Of a stretch of DNA of 64,000 bases, positions 18,376 to 26,508 are shown piece by piece (position 1 is the stretch's first letter; each line of letters begins with the position of its first letter). The notes below the pieces were generated by a model, which saw nothing but the letters and a program-made list of their open reading frames with translations, did no database searches and had not been told where the DNA came from. Source of the DNA: Altericroceibacterium spongiae (GTDB lineage: Bacteria > Pseudomonadota > Alphaproteobacteria > Sphingomonadales > Sphingomonadaceae); NCBI RefSeq assembly GCF_003610805.1, contig NZ_RAPF01000002.1, positions 372,001 to 436,000 of the forward strand, in the 5' to 3' direction. The translations under genes were made by a program, and so were the position numbers.

Positions 18376-19385
18376 CGCGATTTCGTCGTTCCGCCCCGGC
18401 GGTCCTGCTCGTATCCACCGCGGCCCTGGCCGGCTGCGCCACCACATCAGCCAAGCCGCCGGCCATCGCCTATGACAACCCGCCGGCCGAGATTGCCGCA
18501 ACGCTCGCGCCCGAAGCGCCCAAGCCCGTCGAGGTCGTGACCATCCCCGAGCCCTTGCCGCTGCCCAGCCAGTTGAAGCCGGCGCCCGCGGAACATACGT
18601 CGCCGCCCGAGCCTGCCGATCCGCGCCAGCGTGTCGGGGCAGCCAATGCCGCCGCCCGGATGCAGCCTGAGCGCAACGGCTTCCTCAACGCCATCCAGCA
18701 ATATCCCTGGGCCGAAGGCGCACTCTATCAGGTCTATGCCGCTCCCGGCCAGGTGACGGACATCGCCCTTCAGCCGGGCGAACAGCTCGTGGGCGCTGGC
18801 CCGGTGGCGGCCGGTGACACCGTGCGCTGGATCATCGGCGACACGACCAGTGGCAGCGGGCCATCGGCGCGCGTGCATATTCTCGTGAAGCCCACCCGGC
18901 CGGACCTTTCCACGAATCTCGTCATCAACACCGACCGGCGCACCTATCACATGGAGCTACGCGCGACGGCGGCGACCTACATGGCGTCCGTCTCCTGGAC
19001 CTATCCGCACGATGCGCTGATCGCGCTCCGCGCGCGCAACGCAGCGGCGGTCGCCGCCGCACCGGTTGCGACCGGCGTGGATGTCGCCGCGCTCAATTTC
19101 CGCTACCGCATCGACGGCGACAATGCCCCGTGGAGGCCGTTGCGCGCCTTCGACGATGGGCGTCAGGTCTATATCGAGTTTCCTGCCGGGATCTCGCAGG
19201 GCGAGATGCCGCCGCTGTTCGTGATCGGCGCAGCCGGCGACGCCGAGCTGGTCAACTACCGCGTCCAGGGCCGCTACATGGTGGTGGACCGGCTGTTCGC
19301 GGCCGCCGAGCTGCGTCTGGGCGACAAGCACAGCGAACAGCATGTTCGCATCGAACGTGACGACGGGCGCAGGGGGCGGCGGTGA
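18372..19385 (+). CDS. trbG: TrbG, T4SS outer-membrane core component (VirB9 family)
   Basis: This 337-residue protein has a lipoprotein-type signal ending in LAGC (Cys at about 17), a proline-rich linker, then a VirB9/CagX domain (VTDIALQPGEQL, TNLVINTDRRTYHMEL, NYRVQGRYMVVDRLF). It forms the outer-membrane core complex with TrbI. The possible lipid anchor may replace a separate VirB7 protein. Overlaps trbF and trbI. Confidence 0.93.
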   Translation: MTRFRRSAPAVLLVSTAALAGCATTSAKPPAIAYDNPPAEIAATLAPEAPKPVEVVTIPEPLPLPSQLKPAPAEHTSPPEPADPRQRVGAANAAARMQPERNGFLNAIQQYPWAEGALYQVYAAPGQVTDIALQPGEQLVGAGPVAAGDTVRWIIGDTTSGSGPSARVHILVKPTRPDLSTNLVINTDRRTYHMELRATAATYMASVSWTYPHDALIALRARNAAAVAAAPVATGVDVAALNFRYRIDGDNAPWRPLRAFDDGRQVYIEFPAGISQGEMPPLFVIGAAGDAELVNYRVQGRYMVVDRLFAAAELRLGDKHSEQHVRIERDDGRRGRR

Positions 19386-20590
19386 CCGATCCTGTCGAAT
19401 CGCCCGCCGCTGAGCCGGCGTTGCCGCGTCCCGATCCTGGGGCCTTCCAGCTCCGGGGCGATCCGCCGCGCGTCATGCGCCTGTCGCGCAAGGCCCTTGC
19501 CGTCGTTGGCATCGCCGCCGGCCTCGGCATCGGCGGCTCGCTGATCTACGCGCTGCGGCCGCCGGCCGAGAAGCAGGCCAAGGAGCTTTATAGCACCGAG
19601 GCCCGCAACACGGCGGAGACCATCACCTCCGGGCCAAAGGACTATACGCAGGCGCCGCGGCTCGGCCCGCCGCTTCCCGGCGATCTCGGCGGCCCGATCG
19701 TCGCGGCCGAGCAACGCGGACAGGACGTGCCGGTGCCAGCGGTTGGAGCGAACGGACAGCGCGATCCGCAGGCGCAGGCCGCCGAGGCGGCGCGCCAGCG
19801 CGCGCAGCAGGAGCGCGACGCCGCCCGCACCAGCTCGGTGTTCCTCGGTCACGGTGCGGCGGGCGCTAGTGCAACCGCGTCGCAGATCGCCGCCGCGGCC
19901 GATCTGACGACGGCACCGCAGACCAGCCCGGCCGCCCAAGGCGATCAGGCCGCCAAGCGCGCCTTCATTGCGCAGGCGCCCAACCAGCGCACAGTCAGCG
20001 TCGAGCAGCTGACCGCGCCGGCCTCGCCCAACATCGTGCAGGCTGGCAGCATCATCCCCGCCGCGCTCATCACCGGCATCCGTTCGGACCTTCCCGGGCA
20101 GATCACCGCCCAGGTGACGCAGAATGTCTATGACAGCCCCACGGGCCGCATCCTGCTCATCCCGCAGGGGGCGCGGCTGATCGGCGAATATGACAGCCAG
20201 ATCACCGCAGGCCAGACCCGCGTGCTGCTCGCCTGGGACCGCCTAATCATGCCGGACGGCCGCTCGATCGTCCTTGAGCGCCAGCCCGGCGCCGACGCTG
20301 CCGGACATGCGGGCTTGCAAGACAAGGTGAACGAGCATTGGGGCGGCGTGCTCAAGGCCGCGATGATCTCGACACTGCTTGGCGTCGGGGCTGAACTGAC
20401 CACCGATGATGACAGCGATCTCGTGCGCGCACTTCGGCTCGGCACGCAGGACACCATCAATCAGGCTGGCCAACAGATCGTCCAGCGCCAGCTCAACATA
20501 CGGCCGACTCTCACCATACGGCCGGGCTATCCCCTGCGCGTGATCGTTACCCGCGATCTCGTGCTCGAACCTCTTGGAGCGACACGATGA
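19382..20590 (+). CDS. trbI: TrbI, T4SS core scaffold (VirB10 family)
   Basis: This 402-residue protein has a cytoplasmic N-terminus, one membrane helix at about 39-58 (ALAVVGIAAGLGIGGSLIY), an Ala/Gln-rich periplasmic linker and the C-terminal VirB10 beta-barrel domain (IIPAALITGIRSDLPGQ, GRILLIPQGARLIGEYDS). It spans the envelope. The start is GTG at 19382, overlapping trbG. Its end overlaps the DUF2274 start. Confidence 0.93.
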   Translation: MTDPVESPAAEPALPRPDPGAFQLRGDPPRVMRLSRKALAVVGIAAGLGIGGSLIYALRPPAEKQAKELYSTEARNTAETITSGPKDYTQAPRLGPPLPGDLGGPIVAAEQRGQDVPVPAVGANGQRDPQAQAAEAARQRAQQERDAARTSSVFLGHGAAGASATASQIAAAADLTTAPQTSPAAQGDQAAKRAFIAQAPNQRTVSVEQLTAPASPNIVQAGSIIPAALITGIRSDLPGQITAQVTQNVYDSPTGRILLIPQGARLIGEYDSQITAGQTRVLLAWDRLIMPDGRSIVLERQPGADAAGHAGLQDKVNEHWGGVLKAAMISTLLGVGAELTTDDDSDLVRALRLGTQDTINQAGQQIVQRQLNIRPTLTIRPGYPLRVIVTRDLVLEPLGATR

Positions 20591-20808
20591 CGAAATTGAA
20601 ACTCGGGCCGCTCGAAGACGACAGACCCGTCAAATTGACGGTAGAACTCCCCGCGGCTGTGCATCGCGACCTTGTCGCCTATGCCGCCGCGCTCGCGGCC
20701 GAAACGGGAAGCTCGCCGGCCAAGCCCGAAAGGCTGGTGGCGCCGATGCTCGCGCGCTTCATGGATACAGATCGCGGTTTTCGCCGACGCCGCGCGCAGG
20801 AAGGCTGA
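20587..20808 (+). CDS. DUF2274 protein, last gene of the trb operon
   Basis: This 73-residue protein begins MTKLKLGPLEDDRPVKLTVELPAA. Small proteins of this family regularly follow trbI in trb-type ICEs. The N-terminal strand followed by LHRDLVAYA-type helix resembles a ribbon-helix-helix DNA-binding fold (VHRDLVAYAAALA), so a regulatory role is plausible but unproven. ATG overlaps the trbI stop. Confidence 0.85.
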   Translation: MTKLKLGPLEDDRPVKLTVELPAAVHRDLVAYAAALAAETGSSPAKPERLVAPMLARFMDTDRGFRRRRAQEG

Positions 20809-20816
20809 CCGCGCCG

Positions 20817-21125
20817 TCAGTTGCCCATGAAACGCTTGAAGCGATCATGCCCATCAGCCTCGATCACCGCCCGTTCAGCATTCGCGCACTCATCGCCACC
20901 CACTGCGCCATCCTTGCAGGCAGCGAGAACCTGCCGCGCCTTGTCGAGATGCGCCGCGAAATATTGCTTGCTGCGCGGTGCGACCGGGTATTGCGTGGAA
21001 AGAGCATCACCGGGCGTTGCCGCAACCGGATGCATTGGAACGATCATGGGGCGCAGCACGAAGCCGGCACCGAACCCAGAGACCAGCGCAACGACCACGA
21101 GGATGAGTGTCTTGCCATGTGTCAC
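20817..21125 (-). CDS. EexN/TrbK-like small exported protein
   Basis: This 102-residue protein has an N-terminal hydrophobic helix (ILVVVALVSGFGAGFVL) and a periplasmic part with C-K-D-G-(x)4-D-E-C-A-N-A-E. That Cys pattern is typical of EexN/TrbK entry exclusion proteins. Its tail EADGHDRFKRFMGN almost repeats the C-terminus of TrbJ. It converges on the trb operon (9 nt from the DUF2274 stop) and is coupled to lysR by an ATG/stop overlap at 21122-21125, so it is co-transcribed with the regulator. Confidence 0.6.
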   Translation of the reverse strand: MTHGKTLILVVVALVSGFGAGFVLRPMIVPMHPVAATPGDALSTQYPVAPRSKQYFAAHLDKARQVLAACKDGAVGGDECANAERAVIEADGHDRFKRFMGN

Positions 21126-22069
21126 GGCATCTCCTTTCCCGTTTTGTGAGAAGATTGCTGCTGGCCCGATAAGGGCGGCAGCGAATAACGGTCGGCTACG
21201 AACTCTAGGAAGCGGTGCAGCACCGCGTTGTCGTTGTCCTCGCGCCAGTAACCGGAAAAACCGATCCGTATGTGGCCGTTGCTTTCATGGACCTCGCGGA
21301 ACACGACGCCTGGCACCTGGATGCCGAACGCCGACTCGGCGATGATCGAGACGCGTCCACCGAGCGCAATGGCGCTCAGCACCGTGTCGCGGCCAATGTC
21401 GTCCATATCGATTTCCGGCGTATAACCCGGCATCCAGAGCTTGCTCAGGAGCATGTTGCGCGTTTCGGGGCCGGGATCGCGTTCGGTCAGAAGAAACCGC
21501 TCGCCAGTCAGATCCGTCCAATGAATGCGCTCGCGAGAAGCCAGCGGATGGCTTTCCGGCATGGCCACTAAAATGCGTTCACTCCAGAATGAGCGGCTTC
21601 TGAGATGATGATACCGCACCTCGCCGATCATGATCACGATATCGAGCAGGCCATTCTCGATACCCGCCAGCAGCATTTGGCGATCTCGTTCGAATCCACG
21701 CACTTGTATGTTAGGAAAACGGTCGCTGAATTCTGTCAGTGTCGCGCGCAGATTGCCCGCTGAGAAGGACGTGTAGAAGCCGATTGCCAATCTTCCGTTT
21801 TCGCCGTCGCGAGTTTCTCGAACCCAGGCGTTCAGCTCTTCGAACTCTTTTACGATACGACGGGCAGTACGGAGATAGCGCTGACCGTTCGGTGTCAAAG
21901 TGGCGCCTCGGGTTTTGCGATCGAAGAGGGTAATTCCAAGACGCTGTTCCACCTCGAGGATGTGGCGGCTGAGGGTTGCCTGTTTGATGTTCAAGGTGCG
22001 TGCCGCCCTACTGAAGCTGCCGGAGTGTGCCGCCGCAATCAGGTAGCGGAGCTGACGCAGCTCGATCAT
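21122..22069 (-). CDS. LysR family transcriptional regulator
   Basis: This 315-residue regulator begins MIELRQLRYLIAAAHSGSF. Its N-terminal winged HTH (FSRAARTLNIKQATLSRHILEVEQRLGITLFDR) is followed by a periplasmic-binding-protein-like effector domain. LysR regulators opposite trbI are a standard part of trb ICEs of this type and probably control transfer genes. A start at 22096 would add nine residues. The inducer cannot be told from sequence. Confidence 0.9.
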   Translation of the reverse strand: MIELRQLRYLIAAAHSGSFSRAARTLNIKQATLSRHILEVEQRLGITLFDRKTRGATLTPNGQRYLRTARRIVKEFEELNAWVRETRDGENGRLAIGFYTSFSAGNLRATLTEFSDRFPNIQVRGFERDRQMLLAGIENGLLDIVIMIGEVRYHHLRSRSFWSERILVAMPESHPLASRERIHWTDLTGERFLLTERDPGPETRNMLLSKLWMPGYTPEIDMDDIGRDTVLSAIALGGRVSIIAESAFGIQVPGVVFREVHESNGHIRIGFSGYWREDNDNAVLHRFLEFVADRYSLPPLSGQQQSSHKTGKEMP

Positions 22070-22202
22070 TCCAATCGCGCAACCGATAGAAAACATTGAG
22101 GCTTACAGCGCCTGTCCAATGCCTTCTGTCGGCCCGAGCACCCGATGAGACAGCGTATGAACAACGGTTTTCTCGAAAATCCACCTCATGGAAGTACAAA
22201 AT

Positions 22203-22778
22203 TTAATGGTGGTGGGGAGCTTCGCTCTCTTCGTGAACGTGATCATCATGCATCTCTTCGTCATGATGACTGCTGTAGCCCGCATATTGCTCTGCCGGCA
22301 TTTCGGGCAAGGCTTTCACGAAGGCGACGATGTTCCAGATGGTCTTGTCATCATGCGTGGGGCCGAAGGCGGGCATCCCGCTCATCTTCACGCCGTGTTT
22401 AACCAGCCAGAAAACTTCCTTGGGCTCCCATTCCTTGGCGGCTTCAGCCAGCGGCGGTGGCTTCGGAAGCATGACCTCCGCCCATTCCGCGCGGCTTTGA
22501 CCGACTCCCCCATGGCAATGGGAACACATCGCTTTGTACTCCCCGGCGCCAGCCGCAATCATGGCTGGCGTGAACTCGGCCGGGGGCTGGATATCCGTCG
22601 CCTGCCGTCGGACGGAATTGCCCATCGTTGTGGTAAGCGCCCAACCGACGATCGGATTGTGCCGATCGGTCGCGGCCACATTATAGCCACCGGTCAAGAC
22701 CACGATCAGAGCGACGACGATCATCAAGATCAGCAGCGCGGCTGCGCCCAATATGGCGCCTTTCCAGGTCGCATTCAT
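22203..22778 (-). CDS. Membrane-anchored c-type cytochrome with His-rich tail
   Basis: This 191-residue protein has one membrane anchor at about 9-29, then a periplasmic cytochrome c domain with haem site C85-S-H-C88-H89 and a likely axial Met in GVKMSGMPAFGP. The C-terminus carries many His and acidic residues (HHDEEMHDDHVHEES, ending HHH), which could bind metal. AGGAGG before the ATG at 22776-22778 fixes the start. It is the last gene of the ten-gene minus-strand copper operon. A close paralogue at 58058-58660 is driven directly from an ECF-type promoter. An electron-transfer role with the copper oxidase is inferred. Confidence 0.88.
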   Translation of the reverse strand: MNATWKGAILGAAALLILMIVVALIVVLTGGYNVAATDRHNPIVGWALTTTMGNSVRRQATDIQPPAEFTPAMIAAGAGEYKAMCSHCHGGVGQSRAEWAEVMLPKPPPLAEAAKEWEPKEVFWLVKHGVKMSGMPAFGPTHDDKTIWNIVAFVKALPEMPAEQYAGYSSHHDEEMHDDHVHEESEAPHHH

Positions 22779-23269
22779 GCTTGGCCTCCTTTGAAGCACT
22801 GGATGTAGCCCCGGTAGCCCATCTCCTCCCTGGATTCCGGAGGCACGATGATCATTTCGGCAGCCTTGAGCCCCGCGTTTCCGACTTCGTCGACCGGGCG
22901 GAGGACGACGAGCAGATCATCGGCCTCGAAGCGACCGGGGCCGGTCTTCGGCAGAACGATCAGCTTGCCGTTCAGCTTGATCGCGCCGGAACCATCGGGT
23001 TCGTACAGAAACGAGGGAAAGCCGACCTCGGTCAGCTTGATCGCGCATCGGCCGGCGTTGCCGCCCAGCGCCTGAATATCGGCATTGCGCATGGTCTCGG
23101 GCTTGATGATCGCGGTTTCGACATTCTGCAGGGCAGCGCCTGCTGCGATGATCGGCGCCGGACTGGCAGCAGGATCGACCCGCGCCTCCCGGTCATTGCC
23201 GATCGAACTGTTCTGATTGCATGCGGCCAACAACAGAGCGAGAAGAGCGGGAGGGACGATAGCTCTCAT
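22775..23269 (-). CDS. Putative lipoprotein, unknown function
   Basis: This 164-residue protein has a lipobox LLLAAC (Cys at 17), followed by an Asn/Asp-rich linker and a beta-rich domain containing AGRCAIKLTEVGFPSFLYEPDG and an ICMG-like EMGYRGYIQCFKGG end. Not recognised by name. It overlaps the DUF305 gene upstream (ATGA) and the cytochrome gene downstream, so the three are coupled. Location and context suggest a periplasmic helper in metal resistance. Confidence 0.75.
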   Translation of the reverse strand: MRAIVPPALLALLLAACNQNSSIGNDREARVDPAASPAPIIAAGAALQNVETAIIKPETMRNADIQALGGNAGRCAIKLTEVGFPSFLYEPDGSGAIKLNGKLIVLPKTGPGRFEADDLLVVLRPVDEVGNAGLKAAEMIIVPPESREEMGYRGYIQCFKGGQA

Positions 23270-23790
23270 TTCTCGATCCCCTTCGGCAGCCGCTCGGTCG
23301 TGCGCACGCCGTTCTGTTCGATATCGGCGATGAGATACTTCATCTGGGCAATCTCGCGGCGCTGCGCGACGATAATGTCGTGAGCCAGCTTGCGCGCGCG
23401 AGGATCGCGGATATGGGCGCGCTCGCTGGTCATGATCGCGATCGAATGGTGCGGGATCATCGCCTTCATATATTCGGTGTCGGTCACGGTGACCTGGCTG
23501 CGCACCAGCCAGAGCGCGACCGCGAAGACGAGCGCCGCGATTCCTAGAATGATGAAGTTCTTTTTCCGGTCGCGATACATGCCCCACATGAAGAGGAGCA
23601 TGACCACCATCATCATGGCGCCCATGACGAAGGCCATCCAGAAGCGGGTCTCGCTCCAGAAGATATGGTCCGCATCATAGGTGTTGGCGTACATGAGGAA
23701 GAACATGATGACGGTGGATGTCGCCACCATCGCCATGAAGCGCCAGTAGTTGGCGCTCCCGCCTGCCTCCATTTTATGACCGTTTGGCAT
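23266..23790 (-). CDS. DUF305 domain membrane protein
   Basis: This 174-residue protein has three hydrophobic helices in the first 110 residues (FMAMVATSTVIMFFLMY; MAFVMGAMMMVVMLLFMWGM; IILGIAALVFAVALWLV), then a periplasmic DUF305 helix pair with MIPHHSIAIM, ARKLAHDIIVAQRREIAQMKYL. DUF305 proteins are ferritin-like and common in copper-resistance clusters. The HH and Met residues could bind metal. The start overlaps the end of the ion channel gene. Confidence 0.85.
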   Translation of the reverse strand: MPNGHKMEAGGSANYWRFMAMVATSTVIMFFLMYANTYDADHIFWSETRFWMAFVMGAMMMVVMLLFMWGMYRDRKKNFIILGIAALVFAVALWLVRSQVTVTDTEYMKAMIPHHSIAIMTSERAHIRDPRARKLAHDIIVAQRREIAQMKYLIADIEQNGVRTTERLPKGIEK

Positions 23791-24205
23791 ACAGCCTCTC
23801 CTCCTTGTTCATGGTCGCGTAGACGAACTGGGCCGTGCAACTGATCAGCAGAAAGCCGGTCAGAGATTCGATGCCGGTGATCGCGCGCAGGTGACCGGTG
23901 GGATAGATGTCGCCCAGGCCTAGCGTGGTGATGTTAATGAGCGAGAAGTAGAAGAGGTCCATCCAGCTATCGAGAACTGGGCTTTCGAAGCCGCCGAGGC
24001 CCAATTGTGCGGCGAGAAAGAAACCTGCCGCGAACAGGCCCGCGATCAGCAGATGGCTTGCCAGAATGATGAGGTATGACGCGCTCAGTCGAACCGCGCC
24101 GGGTCGGCCGGGGGGCAGGGCGATCTTGGCGAGGCCGATCAACCAAAGATGGATCCAGGCCGATATCAGGAACAGGGCGGAGCCAAGGAAAATTGCGACG
24201 GCGAT
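23774..24205 (-). CDS. Two-helix ion channel protein with an uncertain, possibly non-canonical start
   Basis: The C-terminal part shows a pore loop with the selectivity-filter-like TTLGLGDIYP between two helices, the mark of a 2-TM potassium-type channel. The first canonical start (TTG, 24140-24142) gives 122 residues and cuts off a hydrophobic stretch coded upstream in the same frame (IFLGSALFLISAWIHLWLI). That stretch reaches back to a stop at about 24214, with no ATG, GTG or TTG. A GAGAGGA site (24215-24221) lies 9 nt before an ATC codon (24203-24205), which I use as the tentative start (143 aa). Which ion it passes is unknown. Confidence 0.65.
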   Translation of the reverse strand: MAVAIFLGSALFLISAWIHLWLIGLAKIALPPGRPGAVRLSASYLIILASHLLIAGLFAAGFFLAAQLGLGGFESPVLDSWMDLFYFSLINITTLGLGDIYPTGHLRAITGIESLTGFLLISCTAQFVYATMNKEERLYAKRS

Positions 24206-24219
24206 AGCGCGTTATCCTC

Positions 24220-25575
24220 TCAGTTATGATTGTGTCGTTGTGAGGCATCGGCCTCGTTGCGGCGAAGAAACATGTGCTCGGCCGCAAACACCGCTGTGAT
24301 GCCCGCGAGCGCGTAGAGAACGATCGAGGGGTCGCTTTGCAGCTTCACCGCCGTGAACGCCGCAAGCACGACGGCGTCGGCAGCCAGAGCAACAAGAAGG
24401 ATCGAGGCCTTGGCGCCGACTTCGTGTCTCAGATGACGAAACACGCCCCAATGCACGAGCATGTCCATCACCAGATAGAAAAAGGCGCCGAGCGAGGCGA
24501 TGCGCGACAGGTCGAACAAGACAGCCAGCACGCCGGCAACCACCACCGTGTAGATCAGCATATGGCTGCGGATGCTTCCGCTCATGCCGAAATGGCTGTG
24601 CGGGATCATCTTCATGTCGGTGAGCATCGTCAGCATGCGCGATACCGCGAAGACGCTTGCGATCACGCCCGAGGCCGTGGCGGCGAGCGCGATCACCACT
24701 GTGAAGTAAAACCCTGCGTCACCAAGAGCCGGACCGGCTGCCGCGGCGAGCGAATAGTCTCGAGCCTCCACGATCTCGTCAATCGTAAGGCTGGACCCCA
24801 CAGCAACGGCGACCAATAGATAGGTTGCGACGCAGATGCCGATCGCGATCATGATCGTGCGACCGACATTGCGATGCGGATCGACGATTTCGCCGCCGCT
24901 GTTGGTGATCGTGGTGAATCCCTTGAAGGCAAGGATGGAGAATGCGACCGATGCGATGAAGGCTTCGGCGCCCTGCATTCCCACCGGCTCGGCGAATGCG
25001 CCGCCGGAGAACCCGCTCGCCCAGATCGCAGCGATAGCAAAGAGCGCGATGCCGCCGATCTTTACCGCCGACATGATGAGCGAGAAGCCGCTTACCGACC
25101 GGTTTCCCGCGGCATTCACGAGATAGGCGAAAACGATGAGCACGACCGCGCCGACCGAAAGCAGCAACGTGTTCTCTTCCAGGCCGAATGGCCGCAGCGC
25201 ATAGGTCGCGAAGGTCCGGGCAACGAGGCTCTCGTTGATCACCATCGACAGCGCCATGAGAAGTGAGGCCGAAGCCGCGACGGTGCCCGGACCATAGGCC
25301 TTTTGCAGGATCATCGCGATGCCGCCCGATGAAGGCCAGGCATTCGACATCTTGATGTAGCTGTAGGCGGCGAGCGCGGTCACGACCGCGCCTGCGACGA
25401 AAGATAACGGAAAGAGCGGCCCGGCAAGCTCGGCGATCTGGCCGGTGAGCGCGAATATACCCGCACCGATCATCACGCCGGTACCCATGGCGACGGCGCC
25501 GCTAAGCGTTATCGAGTTCCGGCTGAGATCGCTGTCGCCACCGACGGCATCATTCTTTTCGTGGTCGTGCTCCAA
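24220..25575 (-). CDS. APC superfamily permease
   Basis: This 451-residue protein has about twelve hydrophobic helices. The N-terminal signature SGAVAMGTGVMIGAGIFALTGQIAELAGPLFPLSF is that of amino acid-polyamine-organocation permeases, and FSILAFKGFTTITNSGGEI fits helix 6. The ends are His-rich (QRHNHN), unusual for the family. The substrate is unknown. Position in a copper operon, 3 nt from the methyltransferase gene, hints at metal-related or cation transport, but that is inference. Confidence 0.85.
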   Translation of the reverse strand: MEHDHEKNDAVGGDSDLSRNSITLSGAVAMGTGVMIGAGIFALTGQIAELAGPLFPLSFVAGAVVTALAAYSYIKMSNAWPSSGGIAMILQKAYGPGTVAASASLLMALSMVINESLVARTFATYALRPFGLEENTLLLSVGAVVLIVFAYLVNAAGNRSVSGFSLIMSAVKIGGIALFAIAAIWASGFSGGAFAEPVGMQGAEAFIASVAFSILAFKGFTTITNSGGEIVDPHRNVGRTIMIAIGICVATYLLVAVAVGSSLTIDEIVEARDYSLAAAAGPALGDAGFYFTVVIALAATASGVIASVFAVSRMLTMLTDMKMIPHSHFGMSGSIRSHMLIYTVVVAGVLAVLFDLSRIASLGAFFYLVMDMLVHWGVFRHLRHEVGAKASILLVALAADAVVLAAFTAVKLQSDPSIVLYALAGITAVFAAEHMFLRRNEADASQRHNHN

Positions 25576-25578
25576 ACC

Positions 25579-26238
25579 CTATTTCCCCGCTTCCGAAAGA
25601 GAGGCGGGCTTCCATCTCGGAATGAAGGCAGGCACCTGCGCTTGGTACCGCGCGAAGCTCTCCGGGAAACGGGCGCGCGTTTCCGCTTCTTCTGCCCGCG
25701 CCAGCTTCACGTACATGAAGACCAGGATGGGGAACATCGCCAAGGTCAACAGCGTCGGCCACTGAAACAGAAATCCCAGCATGACGAGGATAAAGCCGAG
25801 ATATTGCGGATGCCGGACGCGGGCATATGGGCCGGTAACTGCCATTTCGCCGTCGCGCTGCGCCTTCCAGAGTACATGCCAGGAGACAGAGATCAGCCAG
25901 AAGCCACCTCCGATCAGCAGGAAGCTCAGCATGTGAAAAGGGCCGAAATGCGGGTTGGTCTTCCACCCGAACATCATTTCGGGCAGGTGCCCCGCATCGT
26001 GGGAGAACCAATCGACCCCGGGATAGGCCGACTGCAGCCATCCCGAGAGGAAATAGATGGTGAGGGGAAAGCCGTACATTTCCGCGAACAGCGCGACGAG
26101 GAACGCGCTGAACGCCGAGAAGCTGCGCCAGTCACGCTTCGTCCGGGGTTTGAAGAAACTGAAGGCGAAGAAAATGAAGATCGCGGAATTCGCGACGACC
26201 AGAAACCAAAGGCCATAGGCAGGGGCGTCGTGGTTCAT
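25579..26238 (-). CDS. Isoprenylcysteine carboxyl methyltransferase-like membrane protein
   Basis: This 219-residue polytopic membrane protein has the ICMT/PEMT signature GPYARVRHPQYLGFILVMLG and the downstream E-E-x4-R-x-P (EEAETRARFPESFARYQ). These methylate a lipid or small substrate using S-adenosylmethionine. GGAGGG 8 nt before the ATG at 26236-26238 fixes the start (MNHDAPAYG). Such genes recur beside DUF2933 and P-type ATPase genes in metal islands; their substrate there is unknown. Confidence 0.85.
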   Translation of the reverse strand: MNHDAPAYGLWFLVVANSAIFIFFAFSFFKPRTKRDWRSFSAFSAFLVALFAEMYGFPLTIYFLSGWLQSAYPGVDWFSHDAGHLPEMMFGWKTNPHFGPFHMLSFLLIGGGFWLISVSWHVLWKAQRDGEMAVTGPYARVRHPQYLGFILVMLGFLFQWPTLLTLAMFPILVFMYVKLARAEEAETRARFPESFARYQAQVPAFIPRWKPASLSEAGK

Positions 26239-26474
26239 TTGTCGTGCCCTCCATGCCCGTGATGCATGAACAGATGCATGGCCGGGCAAAGAAGGACGAT
26301 CAGGAGCAACAGGCCTGTGCCCGTGAAAATATGCGCCCGATGCTCATAGGCGAGCAGGAAGGCGATGAGCACCAGGAAGGCGAGGAATACGGTGCCCGCC
26401 CGCGATTTCCAGAAACCCCGCCGATGCTTCTCCTGCGCGGTGTGAGCCTCGCCGTGCGAATCCTCCATGACCAT
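26235..26474 (-). CDS. DUF2933 small membrane protein
   Basis: This 79-residue protein has a His-containing N-terminus, one long hydrophobic region (VFLAFLVLIAFLLAYEHRAHIF and LLLLIVLLCPAMHLF) and a tail HHGHGGHDK. DUF2933 proteins accompany copper and silver resistance genes. The ATG at 26472-26474 has AAAGGA 7 nt upstream; a GTG two codons earlier is possible. Its stop overlaps the methyltransferase start. Confidence 0.8.
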   Translation of the reverse strand: MVMEDSHGEAHTAQEKHRRGFWKSRAGTVFLAFLVLIAFLLAYEHRAHIFTGTGLLLLIVLLCPAMHLFMHHGHGGHDK

Positions 26475-26508
26475 CGTCACGTCCTTTCAATTGGGTTTGT
26501 TTCACGCC

